Of a DNA stretch of 56,923 bases, positions 19,041 to 28,368 are shown piece after piece. Within the stretch, counting starts at the first letter, position 1. Every line of letters starts with the position of its first letter. The notes under the pieces are model-generated. The model saw nothing but the letters and a program-made list of their open reading frames with translations. It did no database searches and had not been told where the DNA came from. Position numbers and translations under genes: made by a program. The stretch lies in assembly GCA_014800685.1 (NCBI GenBank), contig JAAVFQ010000028.1:1-56923 (forward strand), written 5' to 3'. Source of the DNA: Bacteroidales bacterium (lineage in GTDB: Bacteria; Bacteroidota; Bacteroidia; Bacteroidales; Muribaculaceae).

Positions 19041-19961
19041 TTATTTCGATTTAAGAAAAGTAAGAATATCTTTAGGCGAAAACTTCTTGCCCATCAGGAG
19101 AAGAGACGAACGATAAATTTTTCCGCTGAGACTGATGCAAAAATATGCACTTGCATAAAGGATGATAAGAGAAATCAGAGTTACCCACCAGGAAGCAGCT
19201 CCGCTGACGGCATTGATTGATCCGATAGTAGGGGAAGTAAGAGGAATATATTCACACCATAATGTCAATGCTGACGAGGCATTGTCTACGGCAAACTGTC
19301 CCACGTAAAACGACCCTAATAAAACAAAGGTAAGAATAGTCATATATTCCTGATTCTCGTTATTCTTGTCGGTAAGAGCTCCGGCGGCAGCATAAAGAGA
19401 TCCATATACAAGGTAGCCACCTATGAAATAGAGAAGACTCACGGCTGCCCCTATCCAGAATGTTGACGAAGAAAGAAATGTAAATGACTCATCAGGAAGG
19501 AAAACGAGCACCAGACCTCCGATTATTAAGAAAAGGAGAAGACCCCATATCAGAATCTGAAGAATACCTATTAGCGCCACTGAAATAATCTTTGCGAGCA
19601 TCATGGTGCGTCCCTCTACGCATGTGGAGAGTATTTCTACGATTCGATTTGTTTTCTCGGTCTTTACCTTATTAAAAATCTGAGCGCCATACATCATGAT
19701 GAAAAGCGTAAGAAACATTCCCACCAGCATGGCGGCAACCTGTTCAGCACCGAAATCCTCTACATCAGAGGAGGCAGGAGAAGAGATGGCCTGAAGAGCC
19801 GTAGAGTCTTTAGCAAGAAAGCCTATGAAGAGACTGAATGCTCCCATAAGTACCGGAACCACAAAGGTCGCTATCCAGAAGCCTTTGCCTCGGATGTCGG
19901 TCATAAATTCGTTATGAACAATAAGTTTTAGTTGCCTAAAGGAAGATATATTATTTGCCAT
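19041..19961 (-). CDS. ABC-2 type exporter permease (NatB-like)
   Basis: A 306-residue membrane protein. I place the start at 19961 (MANNISSFRQL); the frame continues upstream to 20015 but within the partner gene. A cytoplasmic N terminus leads to a helix near residue 30, an extracytoplasmic loop with EDFGAEQVAAM, then five or more helices. GAQIFNKVKTEKTNRIVEIL is a common NatB/ABC-2 element. It overlaps the ATPase gene by 11 bases and forms one exporter with it. The cargo is unknown; sodium or a small toxic compound are the family precedents. Confidence 0.8.
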   Translation of the reverse strand: MANNISSFRQLKLIVHNEFMTDIRGKGFWIATFVVPVLMGAFSLFIGFLAKDSTALQAISSPASSDVEDFGAEQVAAMLVGMFLTLFIMMYGAQIFNKVKTEKTNRIVEILSTCVEGRTMMLAKIISVALIGILQILIWGLLLFLIIGGLVLVFLPDESFTFLSSSTFWIGAAVSLLYFIGGYLVYGSLYAAAGALTDKNNENQEYMTILTFVLLGSFYVGQFAVDNASSALTLWCEYIPLTSPTIGSINAVSGAASWWVTLISLIILYASAYFCISLSGKIYRSSLLLMGKKFSPKDILTFLKSK

Positions 19962-20886
19962 TGTTATCGGTATAAGAAATGAATATTTCGTTGAGCGAAG
20001 GCAGTTCCTCTTCAAAATGAGTCACTTCTCCTTGCAGAGCGATACTGTCAAGAAGAGCGGCATTGGAGACTCCCGGATTCTTTCTTAATCTGTAAGCATT
20101 TCCCTTTCTCCAGTCTTTTGTCTCAGTAGGCTCAATGCTGCTCACAGTGCCGCAAGATGTCAGCAATGGCATTGAGAGTGGCTTGCGAGTGGTAAGAAGT
20201 ATAGTGTCTTTTCTATGAGCCTCCTTGATATCGTCGAGTTTGCCGGAAAGAAGAAGTTTGCCATGATTGATAAGTACAATATCAGAGCACATACCTTCGA
20301 TGGCTGCCATATTGTGCGAAGAAAGGATCACAGTAGCCTCCCTCTCATGGAGCCTTCCGATAAGTTCCTGAAGTATGGCTCCATTGATAGGGTCAAATCC
20401 GGAAAATGGTTCATCAAGAATCACCAGCGGCGGTTCATGCACGAGAGTGGAAATAATCTGTACCTTCTGCTGATTGCCTTTAGATAACTCCTTGACCTTT
20501 CTTCGCCTCATGCCATCGAGCTTGAAGAGTTCAAGATACTCATTCATGACCTCACGAAGCCGTTTGGGATCTCCGCCTTTGAGCTGCCCGAAGTAAAGAA
20601 TTTGATCTTCAATCCGCATTTTATCATAAAGACCTCGCTCTTCGGGCATATATCCTAAAAGCCTGGAGGTGGACATGGAAGCCTCCTCGCCATCTATCTC
20701 TACGCTGCCGGAGTCTGCTATGAGAATAGAGTTGATGATACGGAGTAACGTGGTTTTGCCGGCCCCGTTCGGACCGAGGAGTCCGCAGATAGATCCTCTC
20801 GGCACAGTAAACGAAACTTCATCAAGAGCTCTGGTAGTGCCGAAATCTTTAATCAGGTTATTTACTTGCAATATATCGTCCTTCAT
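19951..20886 (-). CDS. ABC exporter ATPase (NatA-like)
   Basis: A 311-residue ATPase with Walker A GPNGAGKT (residues 38-45), signature LSKGNQQKV, Walker B LVILDEPFSGFDP and switch His in ILSSHNM. The C-terminal DUF4162-like tail (about 220-311) is typical of NatA/drug-type ATPases. It drives the overlapping permease. A reverse-strand -7 box TAATTTTG at 20915-20922 precedes it. Confidence 0.88.
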   Translation of the reverse strand: MKDDILQVNNLIKDFGTTRALDEVSFTVPRGSICGLLGPNGAGKTTLLRIINSILIADSGSVEIDGEEASMSTSRLLGYMPEERGLYDKMRIEDQILYFGQLKGGDPKRLREVMNEYLELFKLDGMRRRKVKELSKGNQQKVQIISTLVHEPPLVILDEPFSGFDPINGAILQELIGRLHEREATVILSSHNMAAIEGMCSDIVLINHGKLLLSGKLDDIKEAHRKDTILLTTRKPLSMPLLTSCGTVSSIEPTETKDWRKGNAYRLRKNPGVSNAALLDSIALQGEVTHFEEELPSLNEIFISYTDNNGK

Positions 20887-20914
20887 AAGAAGTACATTCT
20901 TTTGAATTTTATTA

Positions 20915-20922
20915 CAAAATTA
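20915..20922 (-). promoter_or_regulatory. -7 box of the NatAB-like exporter
   Basis: The reverse-strand TAATTTTG matches TAnnTTTG and ends 29 bases upstream of the ATG. No clear -33 box is seen. Confidence 0.4.
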
Positions 20923-20941
20923 TGGCATGATAGTCAGCGCA

Positions 20942-23158
20942 CTATCTTGATGCGATAATTCTTTCTCCTATAGTTTTAGCAGTTTCCCTTCGGAGTTGCA
21001 TGATTTCGAATGCCTCAGCCTGCAGTTTTCCGAGCGCTTCATTATCATCATTTGCAGAAGCCTGCCTCATTTTTTCATTGATTTCAATAAGAGCACAATG
21101 CAGAGTGGCATCCTTCCATTCAGCGAGAGCGCGAGGCACAAGCTCATGTATTCTATCCACTTCGCGTCTGCCCTCATTCATTTCTCTAAATCTGCGTGAA
21201 AGAACTATTTCATCGTGTAGAAGAGTCGTGACGAGATTGCGGACATCATCTTTTTCACTGCTGGCAAGCTGCTTACCCGGATACAGAATTGCATAATCAA
21301 GGTAGCTGTCATATCTCATTTGTTCCAGCCTCTCTTCAAGACTTTTCTCCTCAATCTCAATTCTTGTGACATCGTAATTCCCGGAAGCTATTTCCTGAAT
21401 ACCCTTATTTCTCAGTTCTTTGATCTCGTCTTCTACTTGATAAGTATAGTCAGAATAATCCTTTTCGAAATCGGGAGTCATTTCCTGTAAATGCCGGAAG
21501 ATGGTAGAAAGAATAGGATTTGTGAGTTTAAGATTCATATCCTCCATTTGCTCAGCCACATATTGGAGAGTTGAAATGGGGATTTCATTCCCGTCTATGT
21601 CGGAGGCATAGAATATTGTGACCATTCCATATTTTAGACAATATCTTACTATCTCCTTTTCAAAAGGGAAAAGTCTATTATCTCCCGAACCACGATTTTC
21701 ACTCTTTACAGCATTTTCCGGCGAGGTAGGTGTCACACCGTTTCTCACTGGAGAAGGGTGTGCAACATCACTTCCCGAAATGCTATCGGGAGAGGCGTTT
21801 CTCTTATTGATTTCCTGCTCTAATTGTCTTCTCTGACGTTCGTGTTGCCACCCATCAATTATTTTGGCGCGGGCTTGTTCCGTTTCCGAGAGAATAACGT
21901 TTTCCGGCATATTGAGGGCAATGGCACATTCCTGAATGTAAGCTATACGCTGAATCTTGTCCGGGATATTGGCTATGCTCCTGACTATGCTATGAATGGC
22001 TTCGCTTCTCCGCACAGGGTCATTCACAGAATCTTTCATCAAGACCTCAGTCTTGAACTTGATTACATCGACAGCATTTTTCTCAACATAATCTCTGAAC
22101 TCTTCCGGCGTGTGCTTTCTTGCAAAGGAATCCGGGTCGTCTCCGTCCGGGAGAAGAAGTATCTTAAGCCTAAGTTTTTGAGCGAGAAGCATATCGATAC
22201 CTCTAAGAGCAGCCTTGATGCCGGCAGCGTCTCCGTCATATATCAGAATCACCTCCTCCGAGAAGCGGTGGATAAGCGCTATCTGGCTGTCAGTGAGAGC
22301 AGTGCCGGAAGAGGCAAGTACATTTTCCATGCCGGACTGCCACATGCCTATGACATCCATATATCCCTCTACGAGAAAAGAAACTCCCTGACGGCTAATA
22401 GCATTCTTGGCCTGAAAGATGCCATAAAGTTCATTACTTTTCTTGTAGATCTCAGACTCAGGGGAGTTAATATATTTGGCCGGTCCTCCTTTTAAATCTC
22501 TTCCGCCGAATGCAATTACCTTTCCTGCGGAATTGAGAACCGGATATATGACTCTGCCCCTAAAGCGGTCGTATGGATGACCGGTAGAAGAGACTCCAAT
22601 GAGCCCGACACTCTGCAGGACTTTAATATCCATTCCGGCTTGCTTAGCCTGATTAAGCAGCCACGAGCCATTGTCAGGTGAGTAGCCGAGACGGAATTTT
22701 TTTATAGCCTCATCCGTGACACCACGCTGATAGAAATATTGGAGACCGACATTTTTACCCTCTTCTGTCTCGCGCATAGCTTTTTCGAAGAGCTCCATAG
22801 CCCACTCATTAGCCACGAGCATTGCCTCTCGTTCGCTCTGAGCCTGTCTTTCCTCATCGGTAAGTTCGCGTTCTTCTACTTTTATGCCATATTTACGCGC
22901 CAGCTGGAGTAGGGCATCATGATAACTGATACCCTCTTTTTCCATAATGAAATTGACGGGAGAGCCCCCCTTATGGCAAGAGAAACAGTAGCAGAAATTC
23001 TTCCTCTTATTGACTGAGAAAGAAGGTGTCCGTTCATTATGAAAAGGGCAGAGACCCATATAATTAGCACCTCTGCGAGTAAGATGAACATAGTCGCTGA
23101 CTACTTCTACGATGTCAGCGGCCGCCTTTATCCGTTCTACGGTAGCCTTATCTATCAA
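20942..23158 (-). CDS. dnaG: DNA primase
   Basis: A 738-residue primase that makes RNA primers at the replication fork. The N-terminal zinc-binding domain has C37, H40, C58 and C61. The TOPRIM core contains FLVEGYMDVI and LIYDGDAAGI. After about residue 440 comes a low-complexity Ser/Asn/Gly linker, then a helical DnaB-binding C-terminal domain. It is somewhat longer than E. coli DnaG (581), mainly through the linker and C-terminal part, as is usual in Bacteroidota. It is separated from dapA by 80 bases that include a repeat fragment. Confidence 0.95.
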   Translation of the reverse strand: MIDKATVERIKAAADIVEVVSDYVHLTRRGANYMGLCPFHNERTPSFSVNKRKNFCYCFSCHKGGSPVNFIMEKEGISYHDALLQLARKYGIKVEERELTDEERQAQSEREAMLVANEWAMELFEKAMRETEEGKNVGLQYFYQRGVTDEAIKKFRLGYSPDNGSWLLNQAKQAGMDIKVLQSVGLIGVSSTGHPYDRFRGRVIYPVLNSAGKVIAFGGRDLKGGPAKYINSPESEIYKKSNELYGIFQAKNAISRQGVSFLVEGYMDVIGMWQSGMENVLASSGTALTDSQIALIHRFSEEVILIYDGDAAGIKAALRGIDMLLAQKLRLKILLLPDGDDPDSFARKHTPEEFRDYVEKNAVDVIKFKTEVLMKDSVNDPVRRSEAIHSIVRSIANIPDKIQRIAYIQECAIALNMPENVILSETEQARAKIIDGWQHERQRRQLEQEINKRNASPDSISGSDVAHPSPVRNGVTPTSPENAVKSENRGSGDNRLFPFEKEIVRYCLKYGMVTIFYASDIDGNEIPISTLQYVAEQMEDMNLKLTNPILSTIFRHLQEMTPDFEKDYSDYTYQVEDEIKELRNKGIQEIASGNYDVTRIEIEEKSLEERLEQMRYDSYLDYAILYPGKQLASSEKDDVRNLVTTLLHDEIVLSRRFREMNEGRREVDRIHELVPRALAEWKDATLHCALIEINEKMRQASANDDNEALGKLQAEAFEIMQLRRETAKTIGERIIASR

Positions 23159-23159
23159 T

Positions 23160-23186
23160 TAAGTAAGCTATAAGAATTAAACGAGA
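23160..23186 (+). repeat. Left-end fragment of the TAAGTAAGT repeat family
   Basis: TAAGTAAG followed by CTATAAGAATTAAACGAGAG matches the left end of full copies with a few differences, then diverges. It starts two bases beyond the dnaG start codon. Confidence 0.55.
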
Positions 23187-23238
23187 GAAGAGTGATGGAA
23201 ACATTTCCATCCCCCAAATGACATATTTTCAAGGGCTG

Positions 23239-24120
23239 TCAAAGTCTCATAAGAGCCTCTTTGATTTCTATCGCTGTCTTTTCACTGACAGGCACGAGAG
23301 GCAAGCGGAGCACATTTTTTATATTGTATTCTGTGGAGAGCGCCGACTTAATGCCGGCAGGGTTCCCTTCGGCAAAGAGTAGCCTTGTGAGTGTGAGGAG
23401 AGAATTATGAATTGTGCGGGCTTCATCAAAATCTCCTTTGAGGCAGCAGTGCACCATTCTGCCAAATCTGTCGGGACGCACATTGCCGAGCACAGAAATC
23501 ACGCCTGAAGCGCCGAGAGCCATCATGGGCAGAGTGAGAGCATCATCTCCTGAAACCACTTTAAAGTGAGAAGGCTTTTCTTTTAAAATCTTTTCAACCT
23601 GCGCCATAGAGCCTGATGCCTCCTTAATGCCGAGGAATTTGTGGGAGGAGGCCGCCAATCGGAGAGTGGTCTCGGCATTCATATTAACTCCGGTGCGTCC
23701 GGGCACATTGTAGAGAATCACCGGAAGGGGAGAGGCCTCTGCTATTGCGGAGAAATGGAGGAAAATACCCTCCTGAGAGGGTTTGTTATATTGCGGGACG
23801 ACCGATAAAATTGCAGAAAATCCTGAGAGGTCATCCTGCTTCAAAATATTGATTATCTCTAAAGTATTATTACCGCCGCATCCGAGCACAAGAGGCATCC
23901 GACCATTAATTTTGTCAACAACAAATCTTCTGATGCTTGCTTGTTCCTCACGAGAAAGGGTAGGTGTCTCAGCGGTTGTCCCCAGCACTACCAGATAATC
24001 CGCTTCCGAATCCGCAAGACGTTCTAAAAGTGCAGAAAGCGCTTCGTAGTCTATAGAAAAATCGGAACGGAAGGGAGTCACCAGTGCCACACCCAGTCCT
24101 TCTAAATTGAAATTGTCCAT
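23239..24120 (-). CDS. dapA: 4-hydroxy-tetrahydrodipicolinate synthase
   Basis: A 293-residue TIM-barrel aldolase that condenses pyruvate and aspartate semialdehyde for lysine and diaminopimelate. The Schiff-base lysine is K166 in FLGIKEASG. LYNVPGRTG at 136-144 carries the conserved Tyr/Arg, and GTTAETPTLS fits the usual GTTGE(S/A) loop. Length is normal. It has its own promoter upstream. Confidence 0.95.
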   Translation of the reverse strand: MDNFNLEGLGVALVTPFRSDFSIDYEALSALLERLADSEADYLVVLGTTAETPTLSREEQASIRRFVVDKINGRMPLVLGCGGNNTLEIINILKQDDLSGFSAILSVVPQYNKPSQEGIFLHFSAIAEASPLPVILYNVPGRTGVNMNAETTLRLAASSHKFLGIKEASGSMAQVEKILKEKPSHFKVVSGDDALTLPMMALGASGVISVLGNVRPDRFGRMVHCCLKGDFDEARTIHNSLLTLTRLLFAEGNPAGIKSALSTEYNIKNVLRLPLVPVSEKTAIEIKEALMRL

Positions 24121-24199
24121 AAGATGCGAAATTCAGCTTTATTTTCCGGAGAACACGTCTGTTCCGGTCAGAAATATTGAGAGAGAGAATAAGTGCATA

Positions 24200-24230
24200 C
24201 AAAGTTAGTAAAATTAGAATTGACATCCAA
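24200..24230 (-). promoter_or_regulatory. Promoter of dapA
   Basis: The reverse-strand -7 box TAACTTTG (24200-24207) and -33 TTG (24228-24230) are 20 bases apart, the Bacteroidota spacing. They lie about 80 bases before the ATG. Confidence 0.6.
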
Positions 24231-24312
24231 GTGTAAGCTGTGAAAAAATTCGCTGAAAGCGATATTAGAACAATAATAGGGTGCCGGTGTGGGGTGTATG
24301 CGGATTTTTTTG

Positions 24313-24320
24313 TAAATTTG
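24313..24320 (+). promoter_or_regulatory. -7 box of tgt
   Basis: TAAATTTG matches TAnnTTTG, 100 bases before the tgt ATG. No clear -33 box is seen. The region between dapA and tgt (24121-24420) holds only this and the dapA promoter as far as I can see. Confidence 0.4.
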
Positions 24321-24420
24321 CATTTCTGAAATAATGTTTAAGCGTGAGAGATGAATGCGTCCGGAATATCTCCGGGCTGCATATTGCCGCTGACAGCATT
24401 CAATTCTTTTGATTTGACTT

Positions 24421-25551
24421 ATGAAGTTTAAGATAGAAGCACAAGCAGAAAATACTGCAGCGAGAGCGGGTATCATATCTACCGCTCACGGCGAAATACC
24501 CACTCCCATTTTTATGCCCGTAGGCACGGTGGGAAGTGTTAAAGCTGTACATCAATGCGAGCTGCGCGATGATGTGAAAGCCGCAATAATTCTTGGTAAC
24601 ACCTATCATCTGTATCTTCGTCCCGGGATGGAGATAATAGAGAAAGCCGGAGGTCTTCATAAGTTCATAGGGTGGGAGAGACCTATCCTCACAGATTCCG
24701 GTGGTTTTCAGGTGTTTTCACTCTCATCCAACCGCAAATTAAAGGAGGAGGGTGCATGGTTTCGCAGTCATATAGATGGCAGCAAGCATCTGTTCACTCC
24801 TGAGAAAGTTGTCGATATTCAGCGCAGCATAGGCAGCGACATAATGATGGCGCTTGATGAGTGTCCTCCCGGCACTTCGGATTATGATTATGCTCGGAAG
24901 AGTCTGAGCCTTACTCACCGCTGGCTTGAGAGGGGATGGAAGCATTTTAATGAGACATCTCCCAAATATGGATTTTCGCAGGCTTTCTTCCCTATTGTGC
25001 AGGGTTGTGTCTACCCTGATTTGCGCAGGGAGTCTGCAAAATTCGTTGCAGATCTCGGAGCGGAAGGAAATGCCATAGGGGGACTGGCCGTAGGCGAGCC
25101 GGCCGAAAAGATGTATGAGATGATAGAGGTGGTTAATGATATTCTTCCTGAAAGTAAGCCCCGCTATCTGATGGGCGTCGGCACCCCGGCCAACATTCTT
25201 GAGGCGATAGACCGAGGAGTGGACATGATGGACTGCGTGATGCCGACCCGAAACGGCAGAAATGGAATGCTTTTTACGAGTCGTGGCATAATGAATATGC
25301 GAAATAAAAAATGGGCGGATGATTTCTCCCCGCTTGATGAAGAAGGCACCGCATGGGTAGACAAGGAATACTCCAAGGCTTACGTCAGACATCTCTTTGT
25401 GGCAAATGAAATTCTTGCCATGCAGATAGCATCAATTCATAATCTTGCATTTTATCTGTGGCTTGTGACGGAAGCGAGACAGCATATCATTTCCGGAGAT
25501 TTCAAGCAGTGGAAAGAGGAAATGGTAGTCAGAGTGACAAATCGCCTCTGA
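24421..25551 (+). CDS. tgt: tRNA-guanine transglycosylase
   Basis: A 376-residue enzyme that swaps guanine 34 for a queuosine precursor in four tRNAs. The active-site DSGGFQVFSL (D92) and nucleophile region DCVMPTRNGR (D271) are intact. The zinc-site cysteines normally found after 'DFSPLDEE' (CxCxxC) are absent: the sequence there is GTAWVDKEYSKAY, although the downstream RHLF and IASIHNL segments are kept. The gene lies 27 bases before the lptF/G-like gene. Confidence 0.93.
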   Translation: MKFKIEAQAENTAARAGIISTAHGEIPTPIFMPVGTVGSVKAVHQCELRDDVKAAIILGNTYHLYLRPGMEIIEKAGGLHKFIGWERPILTDSGGFQVFSLSSNRKLKEEGAWFRSHIDGSKHLFTPEKVVDIQRSIGSDIMMALDECPPGTSDYDYARKSLSLTHRWLERGWKHFNETSPKYGFSQAFFPIVQGCVYPDLRRESAKFVADLGAEGNAIGGLAVGEPAEKMYEMIEVVNDILPESKPRYLMGVGTPANILEAIDRGVDMMDCVMPTRNGRNGMLFTSRGIMNMRNKKWADDFSPLDEEGTAWVDKEYSKAYVRHLFVANEILAMQIASIHNLAFYLWLVTEARQHIISGDFKQWKEEMVVRVTNRL

Positions 25552-25578
25552 GCCGGTTAATGAAGAGAATGTTAAGGC

Positions 25579-26856
25579 ATGAAATTCTGGAAAAAGAGAA
25601 AATCTACAGAGACGGATACCACGCAAACCGATATTGCGGAATCTGAGTCGCAACGCACGAGTACAGAAGATTCCCTCCTGCATGATGCTGAAGAGCTTGC
25701 TGTCCGTGAAGTCTTAAAGGAAGAGAATGCTAAAGAGCCACCTCGCAAAAGGTTTGGTAGATTGAGCAATATTTTCGGACTTAAGACCCTTGATATTTAC
25801 ATTCTCAAGAAGTTTCTCGGCACATACTTCATGGCCACACTTCTGATTTTGGCAGTCGTGGCTATGTTTGACATCACCGAGAAACTTGATGCTTTTCTTA
25901 CGGCACCCCTCAAGGAGACTCTATTTGACTATTTCGCCTCTTTCCTGCCATATTTCGCTAACCAGTTGTCTCCGCTGTTCGTCTTTATCTCTGTGATATT
26001 TTTCACCTCTAAGATGGCCGGTAATTCTGAAATTATTGCGATTCTTTCGAGTGGAATCAGTTTCAGGAGATTGATGTGGCCCTATATGATAGGCGCTACC
26101 ATAATAGCCGTAATTACGTTCGGGCTGACTAATTATATTATCCCTCCGACCAATGTCAACAGACTGAACTATACCAACAAATATGTAAAGAACAAAAGGG
26201 TGTCATCCGGCTCAGACCTTCAGCTTATGGTCAGTCCGGGAGTAGTGGCATATTTCGGCAGATTTGATAACGACACGAAGACCGGCTACAGATTCTCTCT
26301 TGACCGATTTGAAGGGAAAAGATTGGTATCAAGACTTACCGCACAGACGGCTAAATATGACACGACCAAAACTTATTCCTGGCATATTTCAGACTACATG
26401 ATAAGAGACCTCGGCGAAAAACGTGAGAAGATAAGGCGTGGCGCTGTTTTAGATACTATAATCTCTATTGAGCCACGAGACTTTCTGATTCAAAGGAATG
26501 ACCAGGAGACAATGACTACTCCTCAGCTTGCGGAATACATAGAAAAACAGCGAATGAGAGGTGTGGCCAATATTGAAGCCTTTGAAATAGAGAAGGAGAA
26601 GCGCTATGCATCCACGGCAGCGGCTTTTATCCTCACGCTCATAGGCATGTCTCTTTCTTCAAGGAAAGTTAAAGGGGGCATGGGGCTTAACATTGGAATA
26701 GGTCTGGCGCTGAGCTTCAGTTATATACTATTCAGCACCGTGACGAGCTCATTTGCAATTTCGGGCATAACTACTCCTTTCATTGCAATGGAGATTCCGA
26801 ACGTAGTTTATCTCATAATAGGCATTATTTTATACTTCCGGGCCTCCAGATTCTGA
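25579..26856 (+). CDS. LPS export permease, LptF/LptG family
   Basis: A 425-residue membrane protein of the YjgP/YjgQ family. The LptB2FG complex extracts lipopolysaccharide from the inner membrane. A charged cytoplasmic N terminus of about 65 residues precedes the usual core: helices near 80-100, 120-140 and 160-180, a periplasmic beta-jellyroll (about 190-320), then three C-terminal helices (AAFILTLIGMSLSSRKVKGG). The N-terminal extension is longer than in E. coli LptF/G. The end overlaps the opposing DoxX-like gene by 27 bases. Which of LptF or LptG it is cannot be told. Confidence 0.88.
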   Translation: MKFWKKRKSTETDTTQTDIAESESQRTSTEDSLLHDAEELAVREVLKEENAKEPPRKRFGRLSNIFGLKTLDIYILKKFLGTYFMATLLILAVVAMFDITEKLDAFLTAPLKETLFDYFASFLPYFANQLSPLFVFISVIFFTSKMAGNSEIIAILSSGISFRRLMWPYMIGATIIAVITFGLTNYIIPPTNVNRLNYTNKYVKNKRVSSGSDLQLMVSPGVVAYFGRFDNDTKTGYRFSLDRFEGKRLVSRLTAQTAKYDTTKTYSWHISDYMIRDLGEKREKIRRGAVLDTIISIEPRDFLIQRNDQETMTTPQLAEYIEKQRMRGVANIEAFEIEKEKRYASTAAAFILTLIGMSLSSRKVKGGMGLNIGIGLALSFSYILFSTVTSSFAISGITTPFIAMEIPNVVYLIIGIILYFRASRF

Positions 26857-28179
26857 TCTCCCTTTCCCTTTGGCAGGACGTGTCTGCATTATCAGAGAAT
26901 TGAGCACAGGGATAAAGGAGAAGGCGGATAGCATACACATTACAGCAATGTAAAGAAGTGATATATTCAGAAGAATACGCTTATTATCTATCTGGAAATC
27001 CATAGCGCTCTGCGGTGTGTCTTCATCCAGAAAGTCCTGTATCGGCAAGCTTGAGAGAGTGCGTTTCCAGATTATAACTCCATTTTCCAGATACACTACC
27101 GCCGGATTGCCCCGAGCTATCTCTTTAATGCTTGTGTCTTCAGCCCTATAGATAGGATAGTCCGGCATGGAGAGATCTTTCCATTTTTCTATTTCCTCAG
27201 TAGTGGCGCCAACGATTGCGGCAAAATCTATGTCATGGTCTATGGCCCAAGAGTGCATTGAGTTGATAGTATAGCTTGCCGCTAAAGAGGTGTCGCTTAG
27301 CGTAGGGAAGAGTATGAGGACTCTATTTTCATTATCTCCTAATACATCTTCAGTGACATCTATATCCTCCTTCTCATCCCAGAGTACAAATCCGGCAGCC
27401 CCGGAGGTAACTACCATATTGTTGGAGGCATCCGATTTCTGAATTTCCTTACGGTCTACAAATACCCAACCGTCATTTTCATCAGGAAGATTGTCTTCTG
27501 AAAATTCCTGCTGCCTGCCATCTTTCTCATAGATGAAGACAAGCTCCGGTTCGGATTCTTCATTGCTTATATTCTCAGCAGTATATAGCTTGCTCCCTTC
27601 CGGGAAGGGCCTGAAGTCAAGCAAAGGCTGATATGAATAGCCGATATAGCAGAGGGCAGCTGCGTAAGATCCGGATGCTACTACCGCCATCCATTGCATA
27701 TATGGACGTATCAGCCATCCGGTAGTTCGATTGAAGCATAGCAGCCATACTGCCCCTATGCTTATAGCTACGTTTTTCCAGAACGTGGCTGCATTGCTGA
27801 TGATGTAAGCATCGCCGAAGCATCCACAATCGCTCACCGGATTCTTTAGCAATATCCATAATGTTAAAGGGAGCATGAAGAGCATTATGATGCTTAGAAG
27901 GATGGGAGTGAATCTTCTGAAGCATCCTGTAGCAAGAAAAACTCCCGTGAGAAATTCAAGTATGCTTAGTCCGAATGCAGCGGAGATTACCAGACCGTCC
28001 GTGACAAACGATAGCCCCAACACCCCGACGTAGTCCATCATTTTATAGAAAGTGCCATACGGGTCTATGCATTTGGCAAAGCCTGAAAAGATGAAGAGAG
28101 CACCCACGAGTATCCTGATAAGCCATGTGAGTGCTTTTACCCAGTTCTTTTCTGATAAGGAAGCTAATGTTTCTTTCAT
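26830..28179 (-). CDS. DoxX/MauE-like membrane protein with thioredoxin-like domain
   Basis: A 449-residue protein. Residues 1-175 form a four-helix DoxX/MauE-type domain with FSGFAKCIDPYGT and, after the third helix, a CxC in PVSDCGCFGDAYI, which recalls redox membrane proteins. The middle (about 225-380) resembles a divergent thioredoxin-like domain (VLILFPTLSDTSLAASY; RGNPAVVYLENG) without an obvious CxxC. One more helix follows near 400-425. It could handle electrons or thiols at the membrane. Its end overlaps the lptF/G-like gene. Confidence 0.65.
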   Translation of the reverse strand: MKETLASLSEKNWVKALTWLIRILVGALFIFSGFAKCIDPYGTFYKMMDYVGVLGLSFVTDGLVISAAFGLSILEFLTGVFLATGCFRRFTPILLSIIMLFMLPLTLWILLKNPVSDCGCFGDAYIISNAATFWKNVAISIGAVWLLCFNRTTGWLIRPYMQWMAVVASGSYAAALCYIGYSYQPLLDFRPFPEGSKLYTAENISNEESEPELVFIYEKDGRQQEFSEDNLPDENDGWVFVDRKEIQKSDASNNMVVTSGAAGFVLWDEKEDIDVTEDVLGDNENRVLILFPTLSDTSLAASYTINSMHSWAIDHDIDFAAIVGATTEEIEKWKDLSMPDYPIYRAEDTSIKEIARGNPAVVYLENGVIIWKRTLSSLPIQDFLDEDTPQSAMDFQIDNKRILLNISLLYIAVMCMLSAFSFIPVLNSLIMQTRPAKGKGRSESGGPEV

Positions 28180-28182
28180 AAG

Positions 28183-28368
28183 TAAGTAAGTTCTAAAAAT
28201 TAAACGATATATGTGAGAAGAAAACTCTTGTACTATAAAACTTGTCCTTTTGGGCTAATTTCCTGTTGTCACTCAGTCAGATATGTTTATATCTTCCTTC
28301 GCTCCGCCACGAAATTATCTCCAAAATTACTTCGTTTTATATATACATTAATTTTTCTCACTTACTTA
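28183..28368 (+). repeat. Full copy A of the TAAGTAAGT fold-back repeat (186 bp)
   Basis: It begins TAAGTAAGT (28183-28191) and ends ACTTACTTA (28360-28368). The terminal inverted repeats extend imperfectly to about 30 bases (24 of 30 matching), including AAAAATTAA and ATATAT blocks. Inside, TATAAAAC pairs with GTTTTATA, TTTTGG with CCAAAA, TAATTTC with GAAATTA, and AGATAT with ATATCT at the centre. No coding capacity is evident. It starts four bases upstream of the DoxX-like start codon. Confidence 0.85.
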
